Below, one piece after another: positions 28,772 through 36,917 of a stretch of DNA of 64,000 nt (position 1 is the first letter of the stretch; every line of letters begins with the position of its first letter). The translations under genes were made by a program, and so were the position numbers. Source of the stretch: Desulfobacteraceae bacterium (GTDB lineage Bacteria > Desulfobacterota > Desulfobacteria > Desulfobacterales > Desulfosarcinaceae); assembly GCA_013003715.1 (NCBI GenBank), contig JABDIN010000048.1, positions 1-64,000 of the forward strand, given 5' to 3'. The notes beneath the pieces were generated by a model that did not search any database, was not told the origin of the DNA, and saw only the letters and a program-made list of their open reading frames with translations.

Positions 28772-29980
28772 CTAATCAGTCGGCGCCTGTTCCGGTTGCT
28801 CGGTGGCCTCTTCGGCTTGGCCTTTTTTAGATTCTTCAACTGCGGCTTCAGCCGCCGCGGTTTCATCGGCTTCTTTTCTCAGCGCAGTGAGACGTTCCTT
28901 GCCCGCGGCAATTTTACTGTTGATCAGTGACACCTGGGCTTTGTCGGTTGTGAGCTTTTTAGCTTTTTCAAGATGCTGCAATCCATTTTCGAGATCATCA
29001 ATGGTATTGCGGCTGAAAGCCACATCGGCTTTATACATGAGTATCAGCTGGTCGATGGTATTTGATCGAATGGTTGCCGCAGCCCTGAGTTCTGTCGTGA
29101 TAGCATAGGTTATTGCCGTTTCGAGGTATCGCTTTATCCCTTCAAAGTCAGGCATGCCGGGTATATTGAGCAAGGTGTCCGCTTTATCCACGTAATGATT
29201 GAAAATGAGTGGAAAGACCTCCTTTTTCGTGTAGACATCCTGTTGATTTTCCGATGCATCCACACCGGGCAGGGAGATGAGAAGCTCTTCGCCCAATGGA
29301 GAGAATCTTCCCTGAAGAATCTCGATCCCGCCGTCTTTTTCGTGAATATAGAATTTTCTGGTATTTGAAATACTGGCGCCAATGATGAGAAGAAACAAAA
29401 AAACCACCACCGCGATGGCCGCCAACATGGATTTCTCCACAGAATCCAACTCCCTGCGCCGGGTTTTCGGTGGGGTGACATTGATAGCCGCTGGTTTTTC
29501 TTCCCTGTATTTTTTATCGGCAGCGGTTTTATCGGTAACGGTTTTTTCAGCAGCGGCCCTGACATCAGCCATACTATAGTTGTTGAATAACAGGGCCCGA
29601 ACGCGTTTTGTGTCGGCTTCGTCCCGTCCTGTATAAAAGGGGGGGGCGGGGGTAACCGGGACCGCGGAGGGTTTCGGGGGTGTATAGCGTTTTGCCGGGG
29701 CTTGTTTGTCAAATTTTTTGAAAATCAACTCCTTGCGGGAAGGCATTGTTTTCTTCGGGGCGTCTGATGCTGATTTCTGCGGTTGCTTTTTCGGGCGCTT
29801 TGCTGACTGTGCTTTAGGGGTGGTTTTTACGGCAGCAGGTTTTTTCGTATTTTTTGCCGTCGGCTTTTTAGCTGTCGTTGCTTTTTTGGGTTTGGTATTT
29901 TTTTGTTTTTTATCCGCAACCTTTTTGGTGCCGGTTGATTTTTTTTTGGAGGTGGATTTGGTCAGACTGTCTTTTCCCAT
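28772..29980 (-). CDS. Membrane protein with histone H1-like N-terminal tail
   Basis: A 402-residue protein of unknown function. Residues 1-80 are almost only Lys, Ala, Thr, Pro and Ser in H1-like repeats (KKATTAKK, KNTKKPAA, AKRPKKQP). A Pro-rich stretch with TPPKPSAVPVTPAPP follows. A single membrane helix lies near 185-206 (MLAAIAVVVFLFLLIIGASI) and is preceded by basic RRRELDS, which favours a cytoplasmic N terminus. The C-terminal 190 residues are helical and acidic and end in an Ala/Glu-rich tail. AAAGGGG before ATG 29980 supports the start. The basic tail could bind DNA, RNA or polyphosphate at the membrane; this is a guess from composition. Confidence 0.75.
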   Translation of the reverse strand: MGKDSLTKSTSKKKSTGTKKVADKKQKNTKPKKATTAKKPTAKNTKKPAAVKTTPKAQSAKRPKKQPQKSASDAPKKTMPSRKELIFKKFDKQAPAKRYTPPKPSAVPVTPAPPFYTGRDEADTKRVRALLFNNYSMADVRAAAEKTVTDKTAADKKYREEKPAAINVTPPKTRRRELDSVEKSMLAAIAVVVFLFLLIIGASISNTRKFYIHEKDGGIEILQGRFSPLGEELLISLPGVDASENQQDVYTKKEVFPLIFNHYVDKADTLLNIPGMPDFEGIKRYLETAITYAITTELRAAATIRSNTIDQLILMYKADVAFSRNTIDDLENGLQHLEKAKKLTTDKAQVSLINSKIAAGKERLTALRKEADETAAAEAAVEESKKGQAEEATEQPEQAPTD

Positions 29981-29991
29981 AAAAAACCCCT

Positions 29992-30019
29992 TTGAATTTG
30001 GATTTTGTTCGCCTATAAT
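29992..30019 (+). promoter_or_regulatory. Candidate sigma-70 promoter of larE
   Basis: TTGAAT at 29992-29997, a 16-base spacer and a perfect TATAAT at 30014-30019. It lies about 80 bases before the larE start, in the spacer to the divergent membrane-protein gene. Confidence 0.5.
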
Positions 30020-30098
30020 CGGTTCATTTATAACCGGTTTAAATAAAAAATACTAATGGTTTTGTAAACATTTTTTTCCTGAGCCCGCACGGATATCC

Positions 30099-30938
30099 AT
30101 GGAAAAGACCACAATGATCAATAAAAAAAGAGAAAAATTGATCGATATAATAAAATCGTTTGAAACCCTGATGATCGCCTTTTCCGGTGGTGTAGACAGC
30201 ACACTTTTACTCCACATGGCCTGTAAAATCCTCGGAAACAGGGTGGTCGCAATTACAGCGGACTGGCCTGTACATCCCAGGCGGGAAACCCGCCAGGCCA
30301 TATCCATTGCCCGGGCAATGAATGTCCGGCATATTGTCCTGCATTCTGAGGAAATCGGGGCTGATTCATTTGTATTAAATCCAATCGAAAGATGCTATAT
30401 CTGTAAAACGCATCTCTTTGTCCAGTTAAAAGAACATGCGGATAGGCTTGGTATCGGCGATATCGCGCATGGGGCCAATGTTGATGATTTTAAAGAATAT
30501 CGACCCGGGCATAAAGCGGCGGATGAGTTCAATATTGTTGCACCCCTCGTGTCAGCCGGATTCACAAAGGCGGATGTCAGGCTATTGGCCAAAGACCAGG
30601 GCCTTGACTTATGGCATAAACCGGCCATGGCCTGTCTGGCCACCCGCATCCCTTACGGAGAACCGATTACGCGGGAGAAACTGGCGATGGTTGAATCCGC
30701 CGAAAATACGATAATGGATGCCGGTTTTACCACCTGCCGTGTCCGCCATTACGGCCCTGTTGCCAGGATTGAGGTATTGCCCTCGGAATTCGATAAAATG
30801 ATGGTTGCCGCTGTGCGCCGGCATATTGTGGAACGGCTGCATGACATCGGTTATCAGTATGTAACGATGGATTTGGACGGATATGTCTCCGGAAGCATGG
30901 ATCGCCTGTTGCCCCAAGTGGAAGATCGTGAAGGCTGA
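30099..30938 (+). CDS. larE: LarE-type ATP-dependent sulfur insertase
   Basis: A 279-residue PP-loop enzyme of the LarE family, which adenylates and then sulfurates the pyridinium dicarboxylate precursor of the nickel-pincer nucleotide used by lactate racemase-type enzymes. The PP-loop is SGGVDS at residues 29-34. Cys99 and Cys102 form RCYICK, and Cys179 lies in MACLATRIPYG, the position of the sacrificial Cys in single-Cys LarE. Proteins with all three Cys are known to hold a [4Fe-4S] cluster and can act catalytically, so this one probably does too. larA, larB and larC are not in the window. ATG 30114 is an alternative start. Confidence 0.85.
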   Translation: MEKTTMINKKREKLIDIIKSFETLMIAFSGGVDSTLLLHMACKILGNRVVAITADWPVHPRRETRQAISIARAMNVRHIVLHSEEIGADSFVLNPIERCYICKTHLFVQLKEHADRLGIGDIAHGANVDDFKEYRPGHKAADEFNIVAPLVSAGFTKADVRLLAKDQGLDLWHKPAMACLATRIPYGEPITREKLAMVESAENTIMDAGFTTCRVRHYGPVARIEVLPSEFDKMMVAAVRRHIVERLHDIGYQYVTMDLDGYVSGSMDRLLPQVEDREG

Positions 30939-30996
30939 AAGGTTATGCAATCAAGTCCACACGTTTTTATGAAGAGCCATATCAGCGATGGGTTCG

Positions 30997-31209
30997 TTAT
31001 TTTTTCCGTAAATCGGCAAGGGACAGAATGGCGCGTTCAATAACCGCTGAATTGCTTTCACCGGTCTGTTTTTTTTCCCGGTTCAATATGATCTGGGCTT
31101 TTAACGAAATCATCGCCGAAATCATTTTTTTACCTTTGTTTTTTTGGTTTTCTTTCCAGCGCTTCTGACGGATACGGTCTGATTCGCGTCTTTCTTTAAG
31201 CGTTGCCAT
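30997..31209 (-). CDS. Small ribbon-helix-helix-like protein
   Basis: A 70-residue protein. The first 25 residues are very basic and polar (LKERRESDRIRQKRWKENQK). The rest, MISAMISLKAQIILNREKK followed by SNSAVIERAILSLADL, fits a beta strand and two helices of the ribbon-helix-helix fold of small DNA-binding repressors. No toxin partner is next to it, and it is not an obvious antitoxin pair. The ribosome-binding site is weak. It lies convergent with larE. Confidence 0.55.
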   Translation of the reverse strand: MATLKERRESDRIRQKRWKENQKNKGKKMISAMISLKAQIILNREKKQTGESNSAVIERAILSLADLRKK

Positions 31210-31296
31210 GACTTCATCATCCGTTAGTGGTGACGTTATTAATTACAACAGATAAAAGAGTTATGGTTTTTTTCCACCACTGTCAATAGATTAATA

Positions 31297-31474
31297 TGAA
31301 TCCGGCAACCATACAGTGTCCATCCAGAGATGGACACTGTATGGTTAACGTGACGTATGTCTGAATTACGTAAGGCGTTTCCGGCGGAATGTACCGGGGA
31401 CACACTTCTTTCAGCCGCCGTCCGCCATAAACCAGAAACACGAATTTTGCGTATATATCCGCCGGAGCAATAAT
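31297..31474 (-). repeat. MITE-like dispersed element, copy 2 (about 178 bp)
   Basis: Read on the minus strand it begins ATTGCTCCGGCGGATATATA and ends GTTGCCGGATTCAT, matching copy 1 across most of its length, including TCTGGTTTATGG and the internal GTACATTCCGCCGGAAAC. It is longer than copy 1 because a perfect hairpin (31307-31346) replaces a short segment near the right end. Its left end runs into the ATG of the lolE-like gene and supplies GGAG at 31464-31467 as that gene's ribosome-binding site. Confidence 0.6.
31307..31346. repeat. Perfect 18-bp hairpin within repeat copy 2
   Basis: AACCATACAGTGTCCATC at 31307-31324 is the exact reverse complement of 31329-31346, with the 4-base loop CAGA. 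No T-run follows on either strand, so it is not a classic terminator. Copy 1 of the element has a short unrelated stretch in the same place. Confidence 0.85.
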
Positions 31475-32705
31475 GATGAAATTTGAATATTTTATTGGTC
31501 GCCGGTACCTGAAATCCACCACCCGGGACGGATTTGTCTCTTTCACCACCACAAGCCTGTCAACTCTCGGCGTTGCACTGGGGGTGATGGTGCTCATCGT
31601 CGTCATTGCGGTGATGACCGGATTCGAAGAGGAGCTGAAATCCAGAATACTAGGTGTGGAGCCCCATGTCCTGGTCATGCGTTATGGTGAGCCCATGTCG
31701 GATTATGAACCCATTGTCGAGCGGATCAAAAAACTTGATAATATTAAAACCGTCAGCACTTTCATCTATGCCCAGGCCATGTTTCGATCCGCAAAAGGTG
31801 TTTCCGGTGTAATGCTCCGGGGAATCGTGCCGGATGAGTTCGGATGCGGTATGAAAACCACAGGGGATGATTGCTTTTCAAAGATGTTAACCACACCGTC
31901 ATCCACACCGGTTCCTCCCAGAGTTATATTAGGCAAGGCGCTGGCCGAGGATCTCAATGTCCGGCCTGGTGACATCGTCCATATGATCACGGCGCAAACC
32001 GGGGACGGGGGGACACTAAGCATGCCGGCTGTGAAACGGCTGAAGGTGGCGGCATTGTTTGAAACCGGCATGCTGGATTATGACGGCAACATTGCCTTTA
32101 TCCATCAAAATGACGCCCAATCCCTTTTTCATATGGCCGGGCAGGTATCGGGAATAGGCGTACGTGTCGATGATATATACGCTGCCGGTGAAATTTCCGG
32201 ACAGATTGTATCGTTCCTGGATTTTCCGTATTGGGCGCGGGACTGGATGCAGATGAACAAAAATTTGTTTTCCATGTTAAGGCTCCAGAAAACCGTGATG
32301 TTTATCATTTTGACGCTCATCGTACTGGTGGCTGCGTCCAATATCGCCAGTGCCTTGATTATGATGGTCATGGAAAAAACAAAAGAGATTGCAATTTTGA
32401 AAACCATGGGGGCCGGGAATTTCAGTATCCGGAAAATATTTGTTTTCAAAGGTATGGTGATCGGCACCATCGGAACGGTTTCCGGATTGATCCTCGGATT
32501 TATATTGTGCCTCATTCTGCAGCGCTATCAATTTATCGATCTGCCGGGTGATGTCTATTTTCTGACCACCTTGCCGGTCAGACTCGATATTGTGGATGCG
32601 ATCATAACGATTTCAGCCACCCTTGTGATTTGCTTCGTCGCTACCCTTTATCCCGCCGGATACGCGGCTAAATTCGACCCTGTGGAAGGCATACGGTATG
32701 GCTGA
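31473..32705 (+). CDS. LolC/LolE-type lipoprotein-releasing permease
   Basis: A 410-residue inner-membrane protein of the LolC/E/MacB permease family, which together with the LolD ATPase pulls mature lipoproteins out of the inner membrane. FEYFIGRRYLKSTTRDGF and TTTSLSTLGVALGVMVLIVV form the N terminus and first helix; a large periplasmic domain follows, then three helices, including IVLVAASNIASALIMMVMEK and KEIAILKTMGA, a family hallmark. ATG 31473 and 31476 are both possible. No LolD-type ATPase gene is adjacent. Its last 8 bases overlap the hydrolase gene. Confidence 0.85.
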   Translation: MMKFEYFIGRRYLKSTTRDGFVSFTTTSLSTLGVALGVMVLIVVIAVMTGFEEELKSRILGVEPHVLVMRYGEPMSDYEPIVERIKKLDNIKTVSTFIYAQAMFRSAKGVSGVMLRGIVPDEFGCGMKTTGDDCFSKMLTTPSSTPVPPRVILGKALAEDLNVRPGDIVHMITAQTGDGGTLSMPAVKRLKVAALFETGMLDYDGNIAFIHQNDAQSLFHMAGQVSGIGVRVDDIYAAGEISGQIVSFLDFPYWARDWMQMNKNLFSMLRLQKTVMFIILTLIVLVAASNIASALIMMVMEKTKEIAILKTMGAGNFSIRKIFVFKGMVIGTIGTVSGLILGFILCLILQRYQFIDLPGDVYFLTTLPVRLDIVDAIITISATLVICFVATLYPAGYAAKFDPVEGIRYG

Positions 32706-33453
32706 AAAAATATATTTCACCAACCATGAAGGACATACCTTGTCCGGTATGCTTGAAATGCCCGGCGATGGAAAGCCGGAGGCGTATTGCATCTTTGCGC
32801 ACTGTTTCACCTGTACAAAAAATATCAAGGCCGCCGTCAATATCAGCCGGGCGCTGGCGGCAACGGGAATTGCCGTATTGCGTTTTGATTTTACCGGTTT
32901 GGGCGAAAGCGAAGGGGATTTCACCGATACCAATTTTTCATCGAATGTGGATGATCTGATGGCGGCGGCGGCATACCTGGCGAAAGCGCACGAACCGCCG
33001 CAAATAATGATCGGCCATTCCCTGGGAGGTGCAGCGGTCCTCATGGCCGCTGGAAAGGTGGATCGGGTAAAGGCGGTGGTAACCATCGGCGCTCCTGGCG
33101 ATCCGAATCATTTAAAACACCTGCTGACCGGAAAAGAGGCGGAAATCAAAGTCCGGGGTGTGGCCGAGGTTATGCTCGCCGGCCGGACATTCACTATTAA
33201 AAAACAATTTCTGGATGATTTGGATCAACCCACATTTAAGCCTGTCGTCCGCCGTCTGGACAAAGCACTGCTGGTTTTGCATTCTCCACTGGACGAAGTG
33301 GTGAGCATTGAAAATGCAGCCGAGATATTCCGGATCGCCCGCCATCCCAAAAGCTTCATCTCCCTTGATACTGCTGATCATCTATTGTCGGATGCGGAGG
33401 ATTCCCGATACGCCGGCTCAATTATTGCCGCCTGGGCCAACAGGTACATATAA
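32698..33453 (+). CDS. Alpha/beta-fold hydrolase
   Basis: A 251-residue serine hydrolase. The nucleophile elbow is GHSLGGAAVLMAAG near residue 105, the acid is probably Asp in HSPLDEVVSIENA, and the His lies in DTADHLLSD. FDFTGLGESEGDF is typical of a group related to hydrolases found fused or next to OsmC proteins. It lacks a signal peptide and is probably cytoplasmic. The 8-bp overlap with the lolE-like gene suggests translational coupling; the substrate is unknown. Confidence 0.82.
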   Translation: MAEKIYFTNHEGHTLSGMLEMPGDGKPEAYCIFAHCFTCTKNIKAAVNISRALAATGIAVLRFDFTGLGESEGDFTDTNFSSNVDDLMAAAAYLAKAHEPPQIMIGHSLGGAAVLMAAGKVDRVKAVVTIGAPGDPNHLKHLLTGKEAEIKVRGVAEVMLAGRTFTIKKQFLDDLDQPTFKPVVRRLDKALLVLHSPLDEVVSIENAAEIFRIARHPKSFISLDTADHLLSDAEDSRYAGSIIAAWANRYI

Positions 33454-33574
33454 TAGGGTTTGCCGCCATTTGGTATTTAAATCGTGCACTGCAAACAAAC
33501 GCGACCAAAACCGAAACGTATGTAATTCCATAACAGATCTCCATTTGATCAGGCACTGTGACTGAACAATAAGG

Positions 33575-33603
33575 TTGCATTTAAAATAACATATCGGTAT
33601 GAT
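33575..33603 (+). promoter_or_regulatory. Candidate promoter of the DEAD-box helicase gene
   Basis: TTGCAT at 33575-33580 and TATGAT at 33598-33603 are 17 bases apart. The predicted start site is about 30 bases ahead of the helicase start codon, with AAAGGAG at 33621-33627 within the leader. Confidence 0.45.
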
Positions 33604-33640
33604 TACATTTTTATTGGTATAAAGGAGATAATAACACAAT

Positions 33641-35236
33641 TTGAAGAAGTTTATTGTAAACCTGTGGAAAAAACTGAAGCGTGAAACCGAGTCAGAACAG
33701 GTAGAAAAACAACGCATTACCAGGAAACGGGAAGACGGAGGGGCCGGTTCGGCCATAGTAAGCGGAACCACTTCCAAACGCTCATCCCATAAACACAAAT
33801 CCAAGCCATCGACGAAAACACCCCGTTCCGAAACCGGACCATCACGGCACTCGTCGACCCGACAGCCGCCCAGAAAAAAATGGTCCATCGGCGATTTTGA
33901 GGTTCCGGTTCAAGAAGGCCTGACACGATTTCATGATCTTGATCTGCCCTCTCCGGTGATGCACGCCATTGCCGATGCCGGTTTTCAATATTGTACGCCG
34001 ATTCAGGCGGAGATTTTCCCCAGTATTCTGTCCGGAAAGGATGCATTTGGCCGGGCTCAGACCGGGACCGGGAAGACCGCTGCTTTCCTCATCACCATTC
34101 TGACCCAATTTCACAAAAATCCATTGACTTCCAAACCGGAAACCGGAACACCGAGGGCCTTGATACTGGCACCGACCCGGGAACTGGTGATCCAGATAGC
34201 CGAAGAGGCTCAGGCCCTGGCCAGGTACCGTCACGTGAACATCGCCAGTGTCTTCGGGGGCATGGATTATGAGAAACAGAAACGTCGTCTTCACAAAGGG
34301 AGGACCGATATCATCATTGCCACCCCTGGCCGACTGCTTGATTTTCATCGTCATAAGGATACGAACCTGGCCAAGGTGGAAACATTGATCATCGATGAGG
34401 CGGACCGCATGCTGGACATGGGATTTATTCCGGATGTTCGCCGCATCATTCACAGCACACCCCATAAAAATAAACGGCAGACCATGTTGTTTTCCGCTAC
34501 GCTGACCCCTGAAGTGATGCGTCTGGCCGAACAATGGACGCGAGATCCCGTCACCGTGGAAATCGAGCCGGAGCAGGTGGCCGTCGATACGGTGGAACAG
34601 GTGGTCTATATTACGACCACGGAAGAAAAGTTCGCTTTGCTGTTCAATTATATCAAGCATCAAGATCTGGACCGGGTTCTGATTTTCTGTAATCGCAAAG
34701 ATGAAACGCGGCGGCTTTCCGAAAAAATGGAACGTTATCGGCTGAGTTGCAGTATCCTTTCCGGAGATGTGCCACAGAAAAAAAGGATCCGAACGCTCGA
34801 GGATTTCAAATCGGGAAAAATTCGATTCCTGGTGGCCACGGATGTCGCCGGGCGCGGTATTCACATTGACGGCATGAACCATGTCATCAATTACTCCCTT
34901 CCCCATGACGCCGAGGACTATGTACATCGCATCGGCCGCACCGGACGTGCCGGCACCAGCGGCACCTCCGTAAGTTTTGCGTGTGAAGCAGACTCCTTTT
35001 ATCTGCCGGCCATCGAAGAATACATCGGCCGCAAGTTGGAATGCACCCAGCCCCCGGAAGAGTGGTTGACCTTACCCGCACCTCCCCGGCAGCCGAAACG
35101 GAAAAGGACGGGGGAGAAAAGACCACCATCCAGACGCGGCAAACCCTTTTCAAAGCCGTCAAATCGGCGCACGGCAACTAAGCGGCCCTATAAATCCAAC
35201 CCCCGGCATGCCAGCCAGAAATCCGCCGGGAAGTAA
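33641..35236 (+). CDS. DEAD-box ATP-dependent RNA helicase
   Basis: A 531-residue RNA helicase. All motifs are present in order: Q motif [22 protein letters not shown], Ia PTRELVIQ, Ib [53 protein letters not shown] and [12 protein letters not shown]. Basic, low-complexity tails flank the core: about 85 residues at the N terminus and about 60 at the C terminus, both Lys/Arg/Pro/Ser-rich, as in RhlB and RhlE relatives. The start is a TTG with AAAGGAG 13 bases ahead. It could remodel rRNA or support decay with RNase G. Confidence 0.93.
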   Translation: MKKFIVNLWKKLKRETESEQVEKQRITRKREDGGAGSAIVSGTTSKRSSHKHKSKPSTKTPRSETGPSRHSSTRQPPRKKWSIGDFEVPVQEGLTRFHDLDLPSPVMHAIADAGFQYCTPIQAEIFPSILSGKDAFGRAQTGTGKTAAFLITILTQFHKNPLTSKPETGTPRALILAPTRELVIQIAEEAQALARYRHVNIASVFGGMDYEKQKRRLHKGRTDIIIATPGRLLDFHRHKDTNLAKVETLIIDEADRMLDMGFIPDVRRIIHSTPHKNKRQTMLFSATLTPEVMRLAEQWTRDPVTVEIEPEQVAVDTVEQVVYITTTEEKFALLFNYIKHQDLDRVLIFCNRKDETRRLSEKMERYRLSCSILSGDVPQKKRIRTLEDFKSGKIRFLVATDVAGRGIHIDGMNHVINYSLPHDAEDYVHRIGRTGRAGTSGTSVSFACEADSFYLPAIEEYIGRKLECTQPPEEWLTLPAPPRQPKRKRTGEKRPPSRRGKPFSKPSNRRTATKRPYKSNPRHASQKSAGK

Positions 35237-35310
35237 GTAAAAGTTGCGTAACAGTAACTGGTGCCAATCCTGATACCGGGGGGAGCCGCCCTTCCCCCTG
35301 TTTCAATATG

Positions 35311-35336
35311 AAAAACACCCCGCCGGATTAACCGGC
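35311..35336 (-). terminator. Terminator overlapping the thiL stop codon
   Basis: On the minus strand GCCGG-TTAAT-CCGGC is followed by GGGGTGTTTTT. The loop contains the TAA stop codon of thiL, so the hairpin covers the end of the gene. Confidence 0.6.
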
Positions 35337-36317
35337 AACAGGCGTGAAATGATTATAGCCCCCGAGTAACGGTGTTCTGCGGCCATTTTTTTGTTCCAGC
35401 AGGACACCTTCTTTTGTTTCTGTCAATTTTCCCACCACATGATGTTCGATGCCTGATTGTCTCAGTTCGTCCATATTTTTCTCCGGAATCGAGAACAGCA
35501 GTTCCAGGTCTTCACCCCCGGTGAGCGCAATTCCTTCAGGTGATAAACCCAGAATACCGGCCGCTGAAAACAATTCCGGATGCAGGGGAAGGTGATCCTC
35601 GAATACAATAGCACCGGTCCGGCTTTGGGAGCAGATGTGATTGACCTCGGCCGCCAATCCATCACTGATATCGATCATGGCGTTGGCCAATCGGGAAACC
35701 ATCGGCACGATATCCATACGGCACCTGGGCGTCAGGTGTTTTTTCAATAAATAGGGCGGTACAGGGGTGTTTTTCATCAACAGTTCATAGCCTGCGGCGG
35801 CGGCACCCAATGTGCCGCTGACCACCAGCAGATCACCGGGGCGGCCATGTGATCGAAGACATAGGGCGGTGGTTCGGACATAGCCCAATAAACTCATTCC
35901 GATGATAATGTTTTGCCCCCTTGTGGTATCGCCCCCGCCGATCACCACCGCGTATCGCTTGCAAGCAGCTGATATGCCCTTGTAAAGGCCGTTGATCCAC
36001 TCCACATGAATATCCTTCGGGACAACAAGGGAAATAAACAATAGTGTCGGGCTGCCCCCCATGGCGGCAATATCGCTCACATTGCACTCGACCGCTTTTT
36101 CCCCTATCTGTTCCGGTGTGGACCAATTGGTTTTAAAATGGTTTCCTTCCACCAGCGTGTCCGCTGTTACCAGAAGATATCTCCGGGTGTCATGATCCTG
36201 GCGAATGACGGCCGTATCATCTCCAATTCCGGCCACGAGATTTTTATGGTCATGGGGAATAAGTGCCGCCAGTTGCCGGATGAGCGAAAACTCTCCGCCG
36301 ATCTCCTCTATACGCAT
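35328..36317 (-). CDS. thiL: Thiamine-monophosphate kinase
   Basis: A 329-residue ThiL that phosphorylates thiamine monophosphate to the active diphosphate. GIGDDTAVI, TADTLVEGNHF, KAVECNVSDIAAMGG and VIGGGDTTRG are the standard metal- and ATP-binding blocks of the PurM/ThiL fold, and MIDISDGLAAEVNHI is near residue 210. GGAG seven bases ahead supports ATG 36317 over GTG 36323. It is a single-gene unit ending in its own terminator; a copy of the dispersed element lies about 95 bp upstream. Confidence 0.93.
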   Translation of the reverse strand: MRIEEIGGEFSLIRQLAALIPHDHKNLVAGIGDDTAVIRQDHDTRRYLLVTADTLVEGNHFKTNWSTPEQIGEKAVECNVSDIAAMGGSPTLLFISLVVPKDIHVEWINGLYKGISAACKRYAVVIGGGDTTRGQNIIIGMSLLGYVRTTALCLRSHGRPGDLLVVSGTLGAAAAGYELLMKNTPVPPYLLKKHLTPRCRMDIVPMVSRLANAMIDISDGLAAEVNHICSQSRTGAIVFEDHLPLHPELFSAAGILGLSPEGIALTGGEDLELLFSIPEKNMDELRQSGIEHHVVGKLTETKEGVLLEQKNGRRTPLLGGYNHFTPVAG

Positions 36318-36411
36318 GGACACGCTCCGTTATCTGAGTCCTTATGGTTTCTTTATAGTCCCTGAACAATGACATGTTTTCAGGTGTACCTCCGGCCGTT
36401 ATCCGGAAGGT

Positions 36412-36464
36412 TATCGCTCCGGCGGATAAATACGCCACTCTACCTGTTGAGTTGCCGGATTAAT
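36412..36464 (+). repeat. Dispersed element, copy 3 (internally deleted, about 53 bp)
   Basis: It joins the left end CGCTCCGGCGGATAAATACG directly to the right end ACTCTACCTGTTGAGTTGCC and GGATTAAT. Both ends match copy 1, and everything between is missing. This supports the end positions of the element and suggests that only the ends matter for whatever moves or keeps it. Confidence 0.6.
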
Positions 36465-36507
36465 CTCTATCACGATCGACACAGATGATACAATACCTGC
36501 CGGGAAA

Positions 36508-36553
36508 CCAGGCAGGGTTACCGCCTGTAACCAGGCAGGGTTACCGCCTGTAA
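36508..36553. repeat. Exact tandem duplication of a 23-bp unit
   Basis: Positions 36508-36530 and 36531-36553 are identical 23-mers starting CCAGGCAGGG and ending CCGCCTGTAA. Each unit has internal dyad symmetry (CAGGC ... GCCTG), and CCTGCC just upstream at 36496 can pair with GGCAGG of the first unit. Confidence 0.85.
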
Positions 36554-36590
36554 AATGATAGGGTTGGAATCGTGTCCGATGAAAACAGGT

Positions 36591-36721
36591 AAAGTCAAAT
36601 GACAAAGCTCAAACTTCAAATGGCGGCATGCTATCCATTTTATAGGATCGCTTTGACGATAAAGTGAAGATAAAACCGCAGCATTCCTTCATTTGGCATT
36701 TGGATTTTGTCATTTGACATT
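36591..36721. repeat. 131-bp segment bounded by a 32-bp imperfect inverted repeat
   Basis: 36591-36622 and the reverse complement of 36690-36721 match at 25 of 32 positions, sharing GTCAAATGACAAA and CAAATG. The 67-bp interior contains no reading frame of note. It looks like another small non-autonomous repeat or a large cruciform and is distinct from the element at 36412. Confidence 0.6.
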
Positions 36722-36917
36722 ATAAGCGTAGCTTGTATCAACGCATACCAAAATTCTAAAATATCTGATTCCCTGTCAAGTTTACATGCGATCACTCTGG
36801 GAATCCGGCCGGACAACCAGCAAAGTTATTCGTTGTCTTTGGGCATTGCAGCCGGTATTATCCTTGAACTTGAATTAAACCGCCAGGGATACGCCGCAAC
36901 AGATAAGGAGCGTTTAC

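Noticed and set aside
33842-34927. 361-residue open frame on the minus strand
   Set aside because: It is antisense to the DEAD-box helicase, whose motifs are all intact on the plus strand, and its own sequence shows no recognisable domain.
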